Below are positions 31,061 through 42,796 of a stretch of DNA of 64,000 bases, piece after piece. Below the pieces are notes generated by a model. It was not told where the DNA came from. It searched no databases and saw only the letters and a list, made by a program, of their open reading frames with translations. How positions within the stretch are numbered: position 1 is the stretch's first letter; every line of letters begins with the position of its first letter. The stretch covers positions 2,683,501-2,747,500 of the forward strand of contig OY743189.1 in assembly GCA_963555705.1 (NCBI GenBank), written 5' to 3'. Position numbers and translations under genes: made by a program. Source of the stretch: Ligustrum vulgare (lineage: Eukaryota > Streptophyta > Magnoliopsida > Lamiales > Oleaceae).

Positions 31061-32494
31061 TGTTGGGAAAAAAAAAATTATTGACGCAACGGGATATCTA
31101 ATCACAAAAATTAATTTCATGTGATTTGGATCATCCCATAGTAGGAATTCGCTGTTTTATGTATTTGACTAGATTAAATAATTTTGAATAGATAATAATT
31201 TAGCAATCGTTACCCTTGTAGCGTGCTTTGACAATTATCTGTGTAGATCTTGATTCCACCAATCTCCAAACCTTCAAGTTTTCCTTGGTGTTCTCCAACA
31301 GAGGCTATGCAAGTGTGTGGTCACTTTTCTCTAGGATTTGGTTACACTGGGGTTAGGGTTTTAATCAAGAGAAGAAAACACACACTTCACACTTTAGTGT
31401 GTGTCCCGCCCACATGTGTATTAGGTTAAGAAAAATAGTCTTAGAAAACTATTTATAACTTCTTTACCCTCTAAAACCCTACCAACCCTAATACTATAAC
31501 CTAGGCCCATTTTTGCACGGCCCAATACAAGTTATAAGCCTGTATATGCCTGTTATATTGAAGCCACCAAGGGAACCTGATCGGACCCAATTAAACTAAG
31601 CTCCAATAAATTAATTTTGATCCAGTCAACTCTTGACCAATCAAAATAATTTATTAATCACGTTCTATTCCACTAAAAGAACGAGATTGCACTCTTAGTA
31701 AAATTGTAATTACTGAAGTAATAACCAATAATTATATCCTCTGACTTATTGCTCTTACATGTTACCCCCGTCGATCAACTGGAATATTCGAAGTAAGGTT
31801 AAATGACCAAAATACCCTTATCTGAATATTCATAAATTCTCGACTCCCATCTTCTATCTGACAGTTCTATGTGATCACATCACATCATAGAATTCAACAA
31901 TCACTGTCGAATTACTGAGCTCAGATTTAACTGTCCACTAGAAGAACCAGTGAGATCATGATCATACCTAATGTTGACGGATTCCATAATACGAATATAT
32001 GTTCCTCGTTATTTTACTTTAATTCCCAAAGTACCGAGATATTGACCAACAATTTGATCTCACCCATTGATACCTCAAAGAACTTCAAGTTAGTAATCGA
32101 AGTTCATTATCCGATTAGGATTAAGGTTCCATGTACGATAGTCAAGTGAAATTAAATTTGCACGGTCAATGTCACAAATTAATTTCACGTGGTCCCGTTC
32201 AATACACATCAAATGTACTCTCAATTTCATTTTCAAAAACAAAGATAGATTTTAATGAAATCGAGACAATCAAAAATAAATTATCCATATTTATTTTACT
32301 GATTGTGAACAATAATTTTAGATCGAATTACAAATTGAATCTTTCTGTGTTTAACAACTTAAACACTCAATTAGTAATATCGAATCGATCTATGGACTAA
32401 TGCAAGCTCAAAATAATATAATCAAAATAATATTTTATTCAAAAAATCTCACGAGTACAATTAAATTAACTCGACGGGCATACACTATCCAACA
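31061..32494 (-). repeat. 3' LTR of the copia element
   Basis: 1434 bp. Contains short frames that are identical in the other LTR and not genes. Almost all differences from the partner LTR are transitions, plus one base in the terminal A-run. Confidence 0.95.
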
Positions 32495-32507
32495 GTTCTC
32501 CCAGTTG
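32495..32507 (-). other. Polypurine tract of the copia element
   Basis: On the element strand the purine-rich run AACTGGGAGAAC lies directly before the 3' LTR. Confidence 0.7.
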
Positions 32508-32509
32508 CC

Positions 32510-34015
32510 CTAGAGTAAATGAGACATGTTAAGTACACCCATATTTTCAATATGACCCTCAAAACTTTTAGCTGGTAAGCTTTTGGTAAAAGGGTCTGCA
32601 AGATTTTCTGCTGATGCTATCTTGCACACTGTCACATCTCCTCGTTGAACGATTTCTCTAACCAAGTGGTATTTACGTTCAATGTGTTTTCCACGCTGAT
32701 GGCTGCCGGGCTCTTTTGCATTCGCCACTGCTCCACTGTTATCACAGTATAGAGTAATGGCCTGAGATACAGATGGAACCACCTCAAGGTCCAGTAAGAA
32801 TTTCTTCAACCATACTGCCTCTTTGGCTGCTTCACAAGCTGCCACATACTCTGCCTCCATGGTGGAATCAGCAATGCATGATTGCTTGATACTCCTCCAA
32901 ACAACGGCACCACCACCCAGTGTGAACACTGATCCAGATGTGGATTTTCGGGAGTCCTTATAAGCTTGAAAATCAGAATCAGTGTAACCCGTTGACACCA
33001 AATCTGGAGCTGAATAAACCAGCATATAATCTCGAGTTCTACGAAGATACTTGAGTATATGCTTTACAGCAGTCCAATGCTCTGGTCCAGGATTTGACTG
33101 ATATCTACTGACAATCCCAACAGCATAACAGATATCTAGGCGAGTACATAGCATAGCATACATGAGACTTCCTACAGCCGAAGCATAAGGAACCTGTTTC
33201 ATGTGTTCCACTTCACTAGGAGTCTTAGGACAATGCTCCCGTGACAAGTGAATTCCATGTCTAAAAGGCGTTTGACCTTTCTTGGAATTTTGCATAGCGA
33301 ACCTCACCACAATCTTGTCTATATATGAAGCTTGAGATAGCGCAATTCTCCTGTTCTTCCTATCCCGAAGGATCTGGATTCCTAGAACATAATTGGCTTC
33401 TCCCAAGTCCTTCATATCAAACTGTTGCGCCAACCAGTTTTTAACCGATGTTAATGCTCCTACATCATTCCCAATGAGCAGGATGTCATCTACATACAGT
33501 ATGAGAAAAATTACCTTGTTGTCTTTAATTTTCTTATAAACACAAGGCTCATCAAGATTCTGATCAAAACCATAACCTTTTACAGCTCGATCAAATATGA
33601 TATTCCAGGACCTAGACGCCTGCTTAAGTCCATAAATAGACCTACGCAGTTTGCATACTTTACGCTCTTGACCCTTTTGGGTATAACCGTCTGGTTGCAT
33701 CATATAGATACTTTCGTCAAGATTTCCATTAAGGAATGCTGTCTTGACGTCCATTTGCCACACCTCATAATCAAAATGAGCTGCAATGGATAAGAGGATC
33801 CGAATAGACTTAAGCATGGACACAAGTGAGAAGGTTTCCTCATAATCGATACCTTCTCTTTGGGTGAAACCCTTAGCGACCAGTCTAGCTTTAAAGGTCT
33901 CTACCTTTCCGTCTACCCCTCTTTTTCTCTTGTAGACCCATTTGCATCCTATGGGTTTTACCCCATTAGGTGCATCTACAAGATCCTAGACAGAGTTAGT
34001 GTACATGGATTTCAT
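32510..34015 (-). pseudogene. Copia reverse transcriptase and RNase H
   Basis: Reading begins upstream of the ATG at 33823: the conserved start of the RT domain (Trp-Val-Tyr-Lys, Ala-Arg-Leu-Val-Ala-Lys-Gly-Phe) lies at 33850-33960 in the same frame, after a TAG at 33986-33988. The palm contains Leu-Tyr-Val-Asp-Asp. RNase H follows with Gly-Tyr-Thr-Asp-Ser-Asp-Phe, a Glu-Ala-Glu-Tyr block and the final Asp-Pro-Phe-Thr-Lys-Ser-Leu. The C-terminus reaches to within a few bases of the polypurine tract. Catalytic residues are intact; only the upstream nonsense codons disable it. Confidence 0.95.
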
Positions 34016-34996
34016 TTATGAGTCCATGGCACTCCTCCAATGGTCAGCATCTACATCCTCGACAGCTTCTTTATACGAGGTAGGATCCTCCTCTTGTTTA
34101 GTGGAGACTGCCTCGAAAGACTCTCCATAGAGCAAGTATCTGGAGGACGGTCTAATGACTCTCCCACTACGTCTATGCTGAAGAGGCTCCTGGTTGATTG
34201 GAATTTGTATTTGTTCTACCACCGGCTCTCTGGTATCAAGTCTCTCGTTTCCAATTTCAATACCAAGTGGTGATGCAATGGGGACTTGTTCCTCCTCCAA
34301 GTTACGTGTCAGTGATCCAGCAGACATGGAAGGTATAACCTCCACTTGTCTCCCACTGAATTCAGGTACCGTAACTGGTGGGGACGTGAATTCATCCTGA
34401 GTAGGTTCAATGCGGATTACTGGAGTTGATGAACTGGGAACTTTTCCCTTCATCTCTTCCAAAAGAACCTTGCTCTTTGATTCACGTTCTTCTATATACT
34501 TGTCCTCTAAGAAAGTTGCATTTGTACTCACAAAAACTTTCTTATCTTGAGGACTATAGAAGTAATATCCTCTTGTTCCCTTTGGATATCCTACAAAAAT
34601 GCATACTTGTGATCTTGATTCCATCTTTTCCATCTTTCCCTTAAGCACGTGTGCAGGACATCCCCATATCCGTATATGTGCCAGATTAGGCTTTCGCCCA
34701 TTCCACAATTCCAGGGGTGTCTGAGGGACAGATTTAGATGGAATCATGTTAAGCAAGTATATTGCAGTTTGTAGAGCATATCCCCAAAAGGATGTTGTGA
34801 GAGTTGAGAAGCCTAGCATTGATCTGACCATGTCCAACAAGGTCCTGTTTCTCCTTTTAGATACACCATTCTATTGGGGAGTACCTGGTGCACTTAATTG
34901 GGATACAATCCCATTTTTTGATAGATATGACCTAAAGTCACGGGATAGATACTCTCCACCTCTATCTGAACGAAGTGTTTTAATGTTCTAACCTAA
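34016..34996 (-). pseudogene. Copia integrase core and linker
   Basis: Integrase catalytic core (Ser-Asp-Arg-Gly-Gly-Glu-Tyr) through the GKxxP-like C-terminal region to the variable linker before RT. Stops in the frame at 34988-34990 (TAG), 34871-34873 (TAG) and 34016-34018 (TAA). It is in the same frame as gag upstream and RT downstream, so only nonsense changes have accumulated. Confidence 0.93.
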
Positions 34997-36628
34997 TTAC
35001 TTCTCCGCTTCAGTCCTGAATTCTTTGAACTTTTCAAAAGTTTCAGACTTGCGTGCCATTAGGTAAACATAACCATATCTAGAGTAATCATCAGTGAAGG
35101 TGACGAAGTACTCATACCCACCTCTAGCTTGGACGTTAATGGGTCCACATACATCAGAGCGTACTAATTCCAAGACTTCTTTGGCCCTATACCCCTTTGA
35201 AGTAAAAGGTCTCTTGGTCATTTTTCCTTCCAGACAGGATTCGCAAATTGGTAGGGATTCCACCTTTAAGTCACTCAAAGGACCATCCCTTACAAGTCTT
35301 TGAATCCTATTTAGGTTAACATGGCCAAGTCTCAGGTGCCATAAATAAGTCTCATTAGTAGGAGATAACTTAATGCGTTTGTTAGATGCAATGTGATATA
35401 GAGATCTATTAGCAGGTTTCAAAGTATACAAATTGTTAAGCATATGTCCCTCACAAATTAAAATTTTATTCATAACAATTTTCACCATCAAACAAGTGAA
35501 ATAAACAGAATAACCATGTTTAAAAAGTAATGCAACCGAAATCAAATTTCGGGTAATATCGGGGGCATAATAACAATTATTCAAAACCAAATGTTTATTA
35601 TTAAAATAAAGATAAACTACTCCAACAGCTCTCGCAGAAACCACTGCTCCTGTGCCAACCCTTAAAGTATGCTCCCCTTCACTGAGTTGCTTGGTTACTT
35701 GGAACCCCTGCAATGAATTGCAAACATGATTAGTGGCTCCAGAATCTACTATCCAAGTATATGTAGAATCAACCACCAAACAAGACTCAATATAAGATAA
35801 CTCACCATTACCTTGCTTTTTGGAAGCTAGGTATCCCTGGCAGTTCCTCTTCCAGTGACCTTTCTGTCCACAATGAAAGCATTTCCCCTTTGGCTTGCCT
35901 TCTGTCTTTGCTTTCTTGACCTGCTGCTGTGGTCCCTTCTTGTTAGACTTCTTCCTCTTGTTGCCTCCTTTGCCTTTCGGCTTGGAAGAGGATGGTCCAG
36001 CAGAAGCAACAGCCAACACATCATTGGCCCTGGTCTTAAGAACAGTCTCAGCATTTTGAAGCTCCTGCATCAACTCGGTCAGTGACATATCCAGCTTGTT
36101 CATGTTATAACTAACTTTGAACTGAGAGAACATCTCTGGGAGAGTCTCCAAAGCCATGTCAACCTGCGTCTCCGAATTGATTTCAGCCCCCAAAACCTCA
36201 GCCACGTTAAACTGACCAATCAATGCAAGCATATGATCTCTAACGGGTGTACCAGGTTTCATGTGCATGTTCATAATGGACCTAATAGCAGCCTGACGGG
36301 CCTGACGACCTTGATGTTCGAACATTTGCTGAAGGCTCTCCATAACCAGAGCAGCAGTTTCCATATTCTGATGTTTCTGCTGCAACACATTTGAGATAGA
36401 ACCCAAAATGTAGCAGCGGGCCATCTCATCAGAATGGATCCACTTCTCATATGCGGCCTTCTGTTCGGGTGTCGAAGTCCGAGTCGGTGCATTGGGACGG
36501 GGTTCAGTTAGCACAAATTTATGCTTCTCGGCGGTGAGAACAATCATCAAATTACGTTTCCAATCAATGAAATTTTCTCCAACCAGTTGATTTTTAGTTA
36601 AGATAATGGATAGTGAATTTCCAGACAT
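34997..36628 (-). pseudogene. Copia gag, protease and integrase N-terminus
   Basis: 543 codons open, ended by a premature TAA at 34997-34999. A gag domain of the UBN2 type comes first (residues about 1-200), then a Lys/Gly/Ser linker, a CCHC knuckle (Cys-Phe-His-Cys-Gly-x4-His-x4-Cys, residues about 248-261), the protease Val-Asp-Ser-Gly-Ala-Thr (about 293-299), the integrase zinc-binding HHCC region (His-Leu-Arg-Leu-Gly-His ... Cys-Glu-Ser-Cys) and the start of the integrase core. Start chosen at the ATG preceding the gag domain. Confidence 0.95.
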
Positions 36629-38542
36629 TTTTCTGAAATAAAATAAAATAAAGAAAATAAGCTATGCATTCAATGATTTCATATATGATACATGAATATA
36701 AAATTATGCACAAGTAGACCCAAAACTACTATAATATGAAGACATCCTAAAACTCCAAAATCTTAAACACATTTCTCTATAGGAGAAATAAATGAGATTT
36801 ATGGCTAGGTTGAGACCCTCCCACTAAAATTAATATATCTAGCATCTCATGCAATATTAATTTTATTGTCGTTAAAATTTGGCCATCATTGACATCGTTT
36901 GGATATTCTATAGGAAGTCCCCACGATGTCTTTGATTTAAGTGTTCAACCCTTATATTGATAATTTTTCAAGTACCAAATTAATTACGTTACTTATAGGG
37001 TAATCATGATTAATTCAAACTTAAATAAATCATCACCTAATTGGGCCCAAACCAGTAACCAAAACAGTGCAGCCCTCCTATAGGGAGACTAAATAAATTA
37101 GCACGAGGCATGCACAAATTTTTACTAATGGGCTAACAAGGGAGGCCGTGGGTTCAAAAATTTGCACCCTCACTCACTTAATATTTTTAAACTATTGGGT
37201 TTTCATTTAATAATTAAATAATCAATTTTAACTTTTAAAATCAATTTAATAATTATCAAAATTATTTTCTAATCTAACATTTAGAAAAGAAAATAAAATA
37301 TAAAACTATGCATGACAGTATAGTTGCTAGAGCGGTGTTAATGCGATCTACATGACATGTTATTAAATGACATTCATCCACAATTTAATTAAAGCAATAA
37401 ATAAATGCAATAATAAAATAAACTAGAACATGATTTATGGCCAAAACCTAGACACAAAATTACAAATTAATTAAAGATTACATTGAGCCACAGCCCGGCC
37501 CAATTCTTCAATTTCCATTTGCAAGTGTCCAGCCCATTACTCGAACTCTTCAAATAATAATTATCTGGCCCAACTTCAAAATGGTCCAATCTGCAATTTT
37601 TAATTCATTCCATCCGGCCGGCCCAAGAAGAAATCAAGGCCCAAGGTCATCTCCTCCTTGTATTTGCTGTGAATTAACTAAGAATAATTTCTTAGCCACC
37701 AGCCTCCCCTTTTGCTGCCGACGGGAAGAATCATCACCGGAAAATGTCACAACCATTGTGACCACAACAGATGCCCCACATGGTAGTGAGTCGGCGATGC
37801 AATGGCAGCAGCAGCCATTCTGGAACCAGCAGCTCTGCAGTGGTGCCGCTGCCGTTTTGGAACCAGCAGCGATGCAGCTACCGCTTTTGAACCAGCAGCG
37901 CTGCAGTGGTGCCGCTTCCGCCACTCTTCGTGGGGTCACAGCGCCAAAGGTGGCGCGATCCAACACAGATCGCAGCGGCAGCACCCATATGCTGCGGACT
38001 GCGTGCAGGGGCATTCACAAGCGCCGCCTCCGCCGCAAACAAGGAGGATTCACAGCACCAAAAACGCCACCATCCACCGCCGATCGCATCTGCAGCACTC
38101 AAGAGTGCTGTCCATTGCCTGCATGCCATTCATGGCTGATTTCTGAAAATTGCAATCCGAGTCCTTCATGTGCTTAGGAAGATGAAGTCAAGCCCTCATT
38201 TCGAATTTGCTGCAGAAGTCCTCCATGTTCTAGCTGTCACAGATTCGGTCTTCATACTTTGATTACAACAAAAATGTAATTGAAAAACTAATTTCTAATT
38301 CTATTTTACAATAAATCAAAATCAAAGGGGAAACATGGAGTCGTAATCTACCCCCTTTGTTACAAGACTCGATAAAACAAATACATAATTCACAACAAAC
38401 AATCTAAGGCCATAAATCTGTTCATTAAAATATCATTCAACCAATAACAAATCAAATCAAATAAAACCTACACCGCTCCACTAACACATGCGGAATAAAA
38501 TTATTTAACCCTAAATACATAAAACAGTATCAAAATCCTGGC
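36629..38542 (-). other. Long 5' leader of the copia element with GC-rich insert
   Basis: About 1.9 kb between primer site and gag, much longer than usual for copia elements. Most is AT-rich and non-coding. The stretch 37640-38170 is GC-rich with imperfect repeats of CTGCAGTGGTGCCGCT and GGAACCAGCAGC. Open frames on both strands there reflect composition. It might be captured host sequence. Confidence 0.6.
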
Positions 38543-38554
38543 GCTCTGATACCA
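38543..38554 (-). promoter_or_regulatory. Copia primer-binding site, initiator tRNA-Met
   Basis: TGGTATCAGAGC on the element strand, one base inside the 5' LTR. Confidence 0.95.
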
Positions 38555-38555
38555 T

Positions 38556-39988
38556 TGTTGGGAAAAAAAAATTATTGACGCAACGGGATATCTAATCACA
38601 AAAATTAATTTCATGTGATTTGGATCATCCCATAGTAGGAATTCCCTGTTTTATGTATTTGACTAGATTAAATAATTTTGAATAGATAATAATTTAGCAA
38701 TCGTTACCCTTGTAGCGTGCTTTGACAATTATCTGTGTAGATCTTGATTCCACCAATCTCCAAACCTTCAAGTTTTCCTTGGTGTTCTCCAACAGAGGCT
38801 ATGCAAGTGTGTAGTCACTTTTCTCTAGGATTTGGTTACACTGGGGTTAAGGTTTTAATCAAGAGAAGAAAATACACACTTCACACTTTAGTGTGTGTCC
38901 CGCCCACATGTGTATTAGGTTAAGAAAAATAGTCTTAGAAAACTATTTATAACTTCTTTACCCTCTAAAACCCTACCAACCCTAATACTATAACCTAGGC
39001 CCATTTCTGCACGGCCCAATACAAGTTATAAGCCTGTATATGCCTGTTATATTGAAGCCACCAAGGGAACTTGATCGGACCCAATTAAACTAAGCTCCAA
39101 TAAATTAATTCTGATCCAGTCAACTCTTGACCAATCAAAATAATTTATTAATCACGTTCTATTCCACTAAAAGAACGAGATTGCACTCTTAGTAAAATTG
39201 TAATTACTGAAGTAATAACCAATAATTATATCCTCTGACTTATCGCTCTTACATGTTACCCCCGTCGATCAACTGGAATATTCGAAGTAAGGTTAAATGA
39301 CCAAAATACCCTTATCTGAATATTCATAAATTCTCGACTCCCATCTTCTATCTGACAGTTCTATGTGATCACATCACATCATAGAATTCAACAATCACTG
39401 TCGAATTACTGAGCTCAGATTTAACTGTCCACTAGAAGAACCAGTGAGATCATGGTCATACCTAATGTTGACGGATTCCATAATACGAATATATGTTCCT
39501 CGTTATTTTACTTTAATTCCCAAAGTACCGAGATATTGACCAACAATTTGATCTCACCCATTGATACCTCAAAGAACTTCAAGTTAGTAATCGAAGTTCA
39601 TTATCCGATTAGGATTAAGGTTCCATGTACGATAGTCAAGTGAAATTAAATTTGCACGGTCAATGTCACAAATTAATTTCACGTGGTCCCGTTCAATACA
39701 CATCAAATGTACTCTCAATTTCATTTTCAAAAACAAAGATAGATTTTAATGAAATCGAGACAATCAAAAATAAATTATCCATATTTATTTTACTGATTGT
39801 GAACAATAATTTTAGATCGAATTACAAATTGAATCTTTCTGTGTTTAACAACTTAAACACTCAATTAGTAATATCGAATCGATCTATGGACTAATGCAAG
39901 CTCAAAATAATATAATCAAAATAATATTTTATTCAAAAAATCTCACGAGTACAATTAAATTAACTCGACGGGCATACACTATCCAACA
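38556..39988 (-). repeat. 5' LTR of the copia element
   Basis: 1433 bp, partner of 31061-32494. On the element strand it starts TGTTGG at 39988 and ends CA at 38556. Confidence 0.95.
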
Positions 39989-39993
39989 CCATC

Positions 39994-40819
39994 TTCTTCT
40001 CCATTTTTCGTCCAGCAGCTTCTCTCTCAGGTTCTCTCTTGTCTCCACCGAGAAAAGAAGAAGATTTGGGGCAAAGTTCATCTAATTGGGTATATATATA
40101 ATGTATATGCCAAATAAACCCCCAACTTCTTATCATATGTAATTTGGACCTTATAAATTGAAACTAAGTCCTCAAAGCTTTCTTTTCTATCATCCAAGCC
40201 TTAAAACTTTTGGTAAATAATTACTTCTCTTCAAAATAAATTGATGTGCCAAACATGCCCTTAAAGTAATAATATGGGAATTCCAAGTGTCCATTTTTTC
40301 ATTATTTTATTAATAAAATTTGCTTGACCACCAATTTATACTTTGGAAAATTTTTGAGGATTTTCAGCATTCCAACTACTTTTCATACAACTTTAACTCG
40401 ACTTTTTAGGCACTTCCCGAACTCAAATGTGATACAAACTTGATATCAATACTTAGATCTCATTATGAGCTATAAAATGGTATAACTTACAACGCTAAAG
40501 ATAACTATATAATCCACAAAATGATCCCAAAGTCGTGTTCATCATAATGACAAAACTGTAATTAATAGGAATTTCTAAAATTTTCAGCCTAGTCCTCAAC
40601 TATGATATTCAATCCGATTAAGCTCAAACCTCATATATAACTTTCTTTTATTCCAACTTAGTCACCAATAATTACAATAAAGGTCAATTTATCCCATTTT
40701 CTTATAATTTCTATACTATCTCATCATATGAAACGTGAAATTGGCTCTTTTCTAAGAAAAGACTTGATTCCGACTCCCTCAATAAATAAACTAAGGTACG
40801 AAATTTTCGGATTGTTACA
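39994..40819 (-). repeat. Long chromovirus-type LTR, right part
   Basis: Continues the sequence cut at 31060. Ends at 40819 with TGTAACAATCCGAAAATTTC read on the minus strand, a typical chromovirus LTR start. No internal region follows. Confidence 0.55.
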
Positions 40820-42796
40820 AGTAATGCTTCGTAAAAAAATTGAGGACTTAAAAGAAAAAGTGAGCCTATATTAAAAACATTTCATGTAATTAAAATGTGG
40901 TGTTAATATAAAAAATCATGGTGTGAATATAACTTCAATTTTTTGTCACCCTTCTTGTCAACCTCCAAATACAAGTAGCATTAATCATTGAAATATTTTA
41001 CTATTATATCGCTTCTTCACGGTGTAATTCGACCATGGGATATGTTTTCCGTAATTCTCTAATTGTAACCATTGTCTTATTATTGCATAATTGTTTTAAA
41101 ATTATTAAATTTTCGATTATGGAAATAGAGCGGAGATTTATGTAAATTAAAGTCAATTGTTCCAAAATTGATGTGATTCGGGATAGGAGCTCAAAAGAGA
41201 AATCAAGGCACGAGTGATGCAACAACATTCTACATAGGAAAATGAACAATTTTCATGTTGGAGTCTAGCTGAAAAGACAAACGGATCAAGGCGAGTCGAA
41301 AGATCAAAGTTTCAGGATCATAAGCCTATTTACGGTCGTAATCCACACGGGCCAAAACACAGGATTCCAAGATTTTTAGATTTACGACCGTAAGCCTCAT
41401 GTCATGGCTGTAACATTGGGACAGAATTACACTTACAGTCGTAATTTCCATCTTCACGGCCGTAACTCCTCAGCGGGATAAAATTTCGCATATTTTATTT
41501 CCTTTTTAGTTTTAATTATTTTAGGTTAATTAGAACTCTATTTTGAGTCCATTAGCGATTAAGGTTTTATTTTGCTTATTACCTTTTTCACTCAATGTAA
41601 TATGGAGACTTTGATTTTGATAAACAATTTATTGAGGATGAAATAAAATTATAGGTGAAATTCCTATATTTCTTCGAACTTATCAAAGAGTGATTATTTG
41701 TGGCGTTCATCTTGAACTTATCAAATATTTGCGAGAGTATTTGTGGCGTTCAAAATCAGAAACTTATCAAGGAAGTTGGACATATCCTTGTAGCATTTCG
41801 AAAATCTTAGTTCTTTATTCCGCATCGCCGATCTTCGCGTCATGAATATCGGGTCAAAATTTCACCGTCCATCCACAAGTTGGGTTCTGAACTTTCCGGC
41901 GTTAATTCCGCCCGTCTCGAATCGTATAAAAAATTCTCAAATTTTCTATTATAGAAAGAAAGTTAAGATTTATGTAAATTGGAGAATTAGTGTATTAATG
42001 AGAGAAGCACTTAAAAATAAAGTGATGGAATAGGTAATTTTGGAGTGAAAACGAAAAATAAGACATACAAACGCGAGGTCTTTTTAATGTGAGTAGCGAA
42101 GAAACTCCATATAGTTGTAATAATCTTTCATTAATTAAATAAGTTTTAAATTAAACTACTTTTTATAAGACAAAGAACTTTATATTTTGTGCTTTCCGTA
42201 TTTTTATTTTTTTGAAGTCTATGATAAATAAATAAAAAGTTATTAAGCCAATAACATAACAAGCGCATATAAAAAGATCTTACAAATGTCTTAAGAATTA
42301 AAAATCTTATGCTTGTAAAATTAAATAAAGCATGAACTCATTACAACTTTACACCAGATTAAAAATAGAATTAAATGGTATTTATTTTGTGAAAAACAAA
42401 AATAGTCAATAAAAATAATATTAAGGAGATGTAGTAAGTCACTAAAGAGAATATTGAGAAAATGATAAAAATAAAATAAGAAATCGAAAACCGAATATTT
42501 ATCTCATATCCACGATTTTCATTTCATTGTCATCATTAAAGTAGTGATTATCTCATTTAAGAGTTTTCTTCCAATTTATTAGCAGAATGTTGATATAGAG
42601 ATTGAGAAAAACTTAGACAAAACATAGTTTCAAAAAAATTCTATGGTTAAAAAAATCTTAATAGTAATACTCTAAAGCACCAAATGTTCACCCTTTAGGG
42701 GTTCTGTCACGGTGTCCAATAGCATTTTTTCTAATTTTCCATCTTCAAATTTAAAATCGCTAAACTTGATGAAATTGTTTGCTATCCACAAAACTT
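40820..42796. repeat. Decayed LTR-derived DNA
   Basis: No gene. At about 41275-41880, plus strand, there is sequence typical of a gypsy LTR promoter and R region: four TTACGGCCGTAA-like motifs (about 41332-41466, mostly with one or two changes), then a CTCAATGTAATATGG stretch and two repeats containing ACTTATCAA and GTGGCGTTCA (about 41680-41770). The rest is unclassified AT-rich DNA. Confidence 0.45.

Larger units (their letters stand above)
31061..39988 (-). mobile_element. Ty1/copia retrotransposon, recent, with dead pol
   Basis: LTRs at 31061-32494 and 38556-39988 begin TGTTGG and end CCAACA. Target flanks CCATT (31056-31060) and CCATC (39989-39993) match at four of five bases. The tRNA-Met primer site and polypurine tract are in place. 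The gene order gag, protease, integrase, RT, RNase H on the minus strand is diagnostic of Ty1/copia. By eye about ten differences separate the two LTRs, so insertion is recent, yet pol has five in-frame stops and no frameshift. Confidence 0.96.

Noticed and set aside
31958..32400. Open frames inside the copia LTR (repeated at 39452-39894)
   Set aside because: Identical only because the LTRs are nearly identical; they lie on the strand opposite to the element's transcription.
36629..36700. Possible extra copia ORF upstream of gag
   Set aside because: No ATG-initiated frame of useful length and no similarity; treated as leader.
37581..38177. 198-codon frame in the copia leader
   Set aside because: Driven by GC-rich imperfect repeats; several frames on both strands are open together and no domain is seen.
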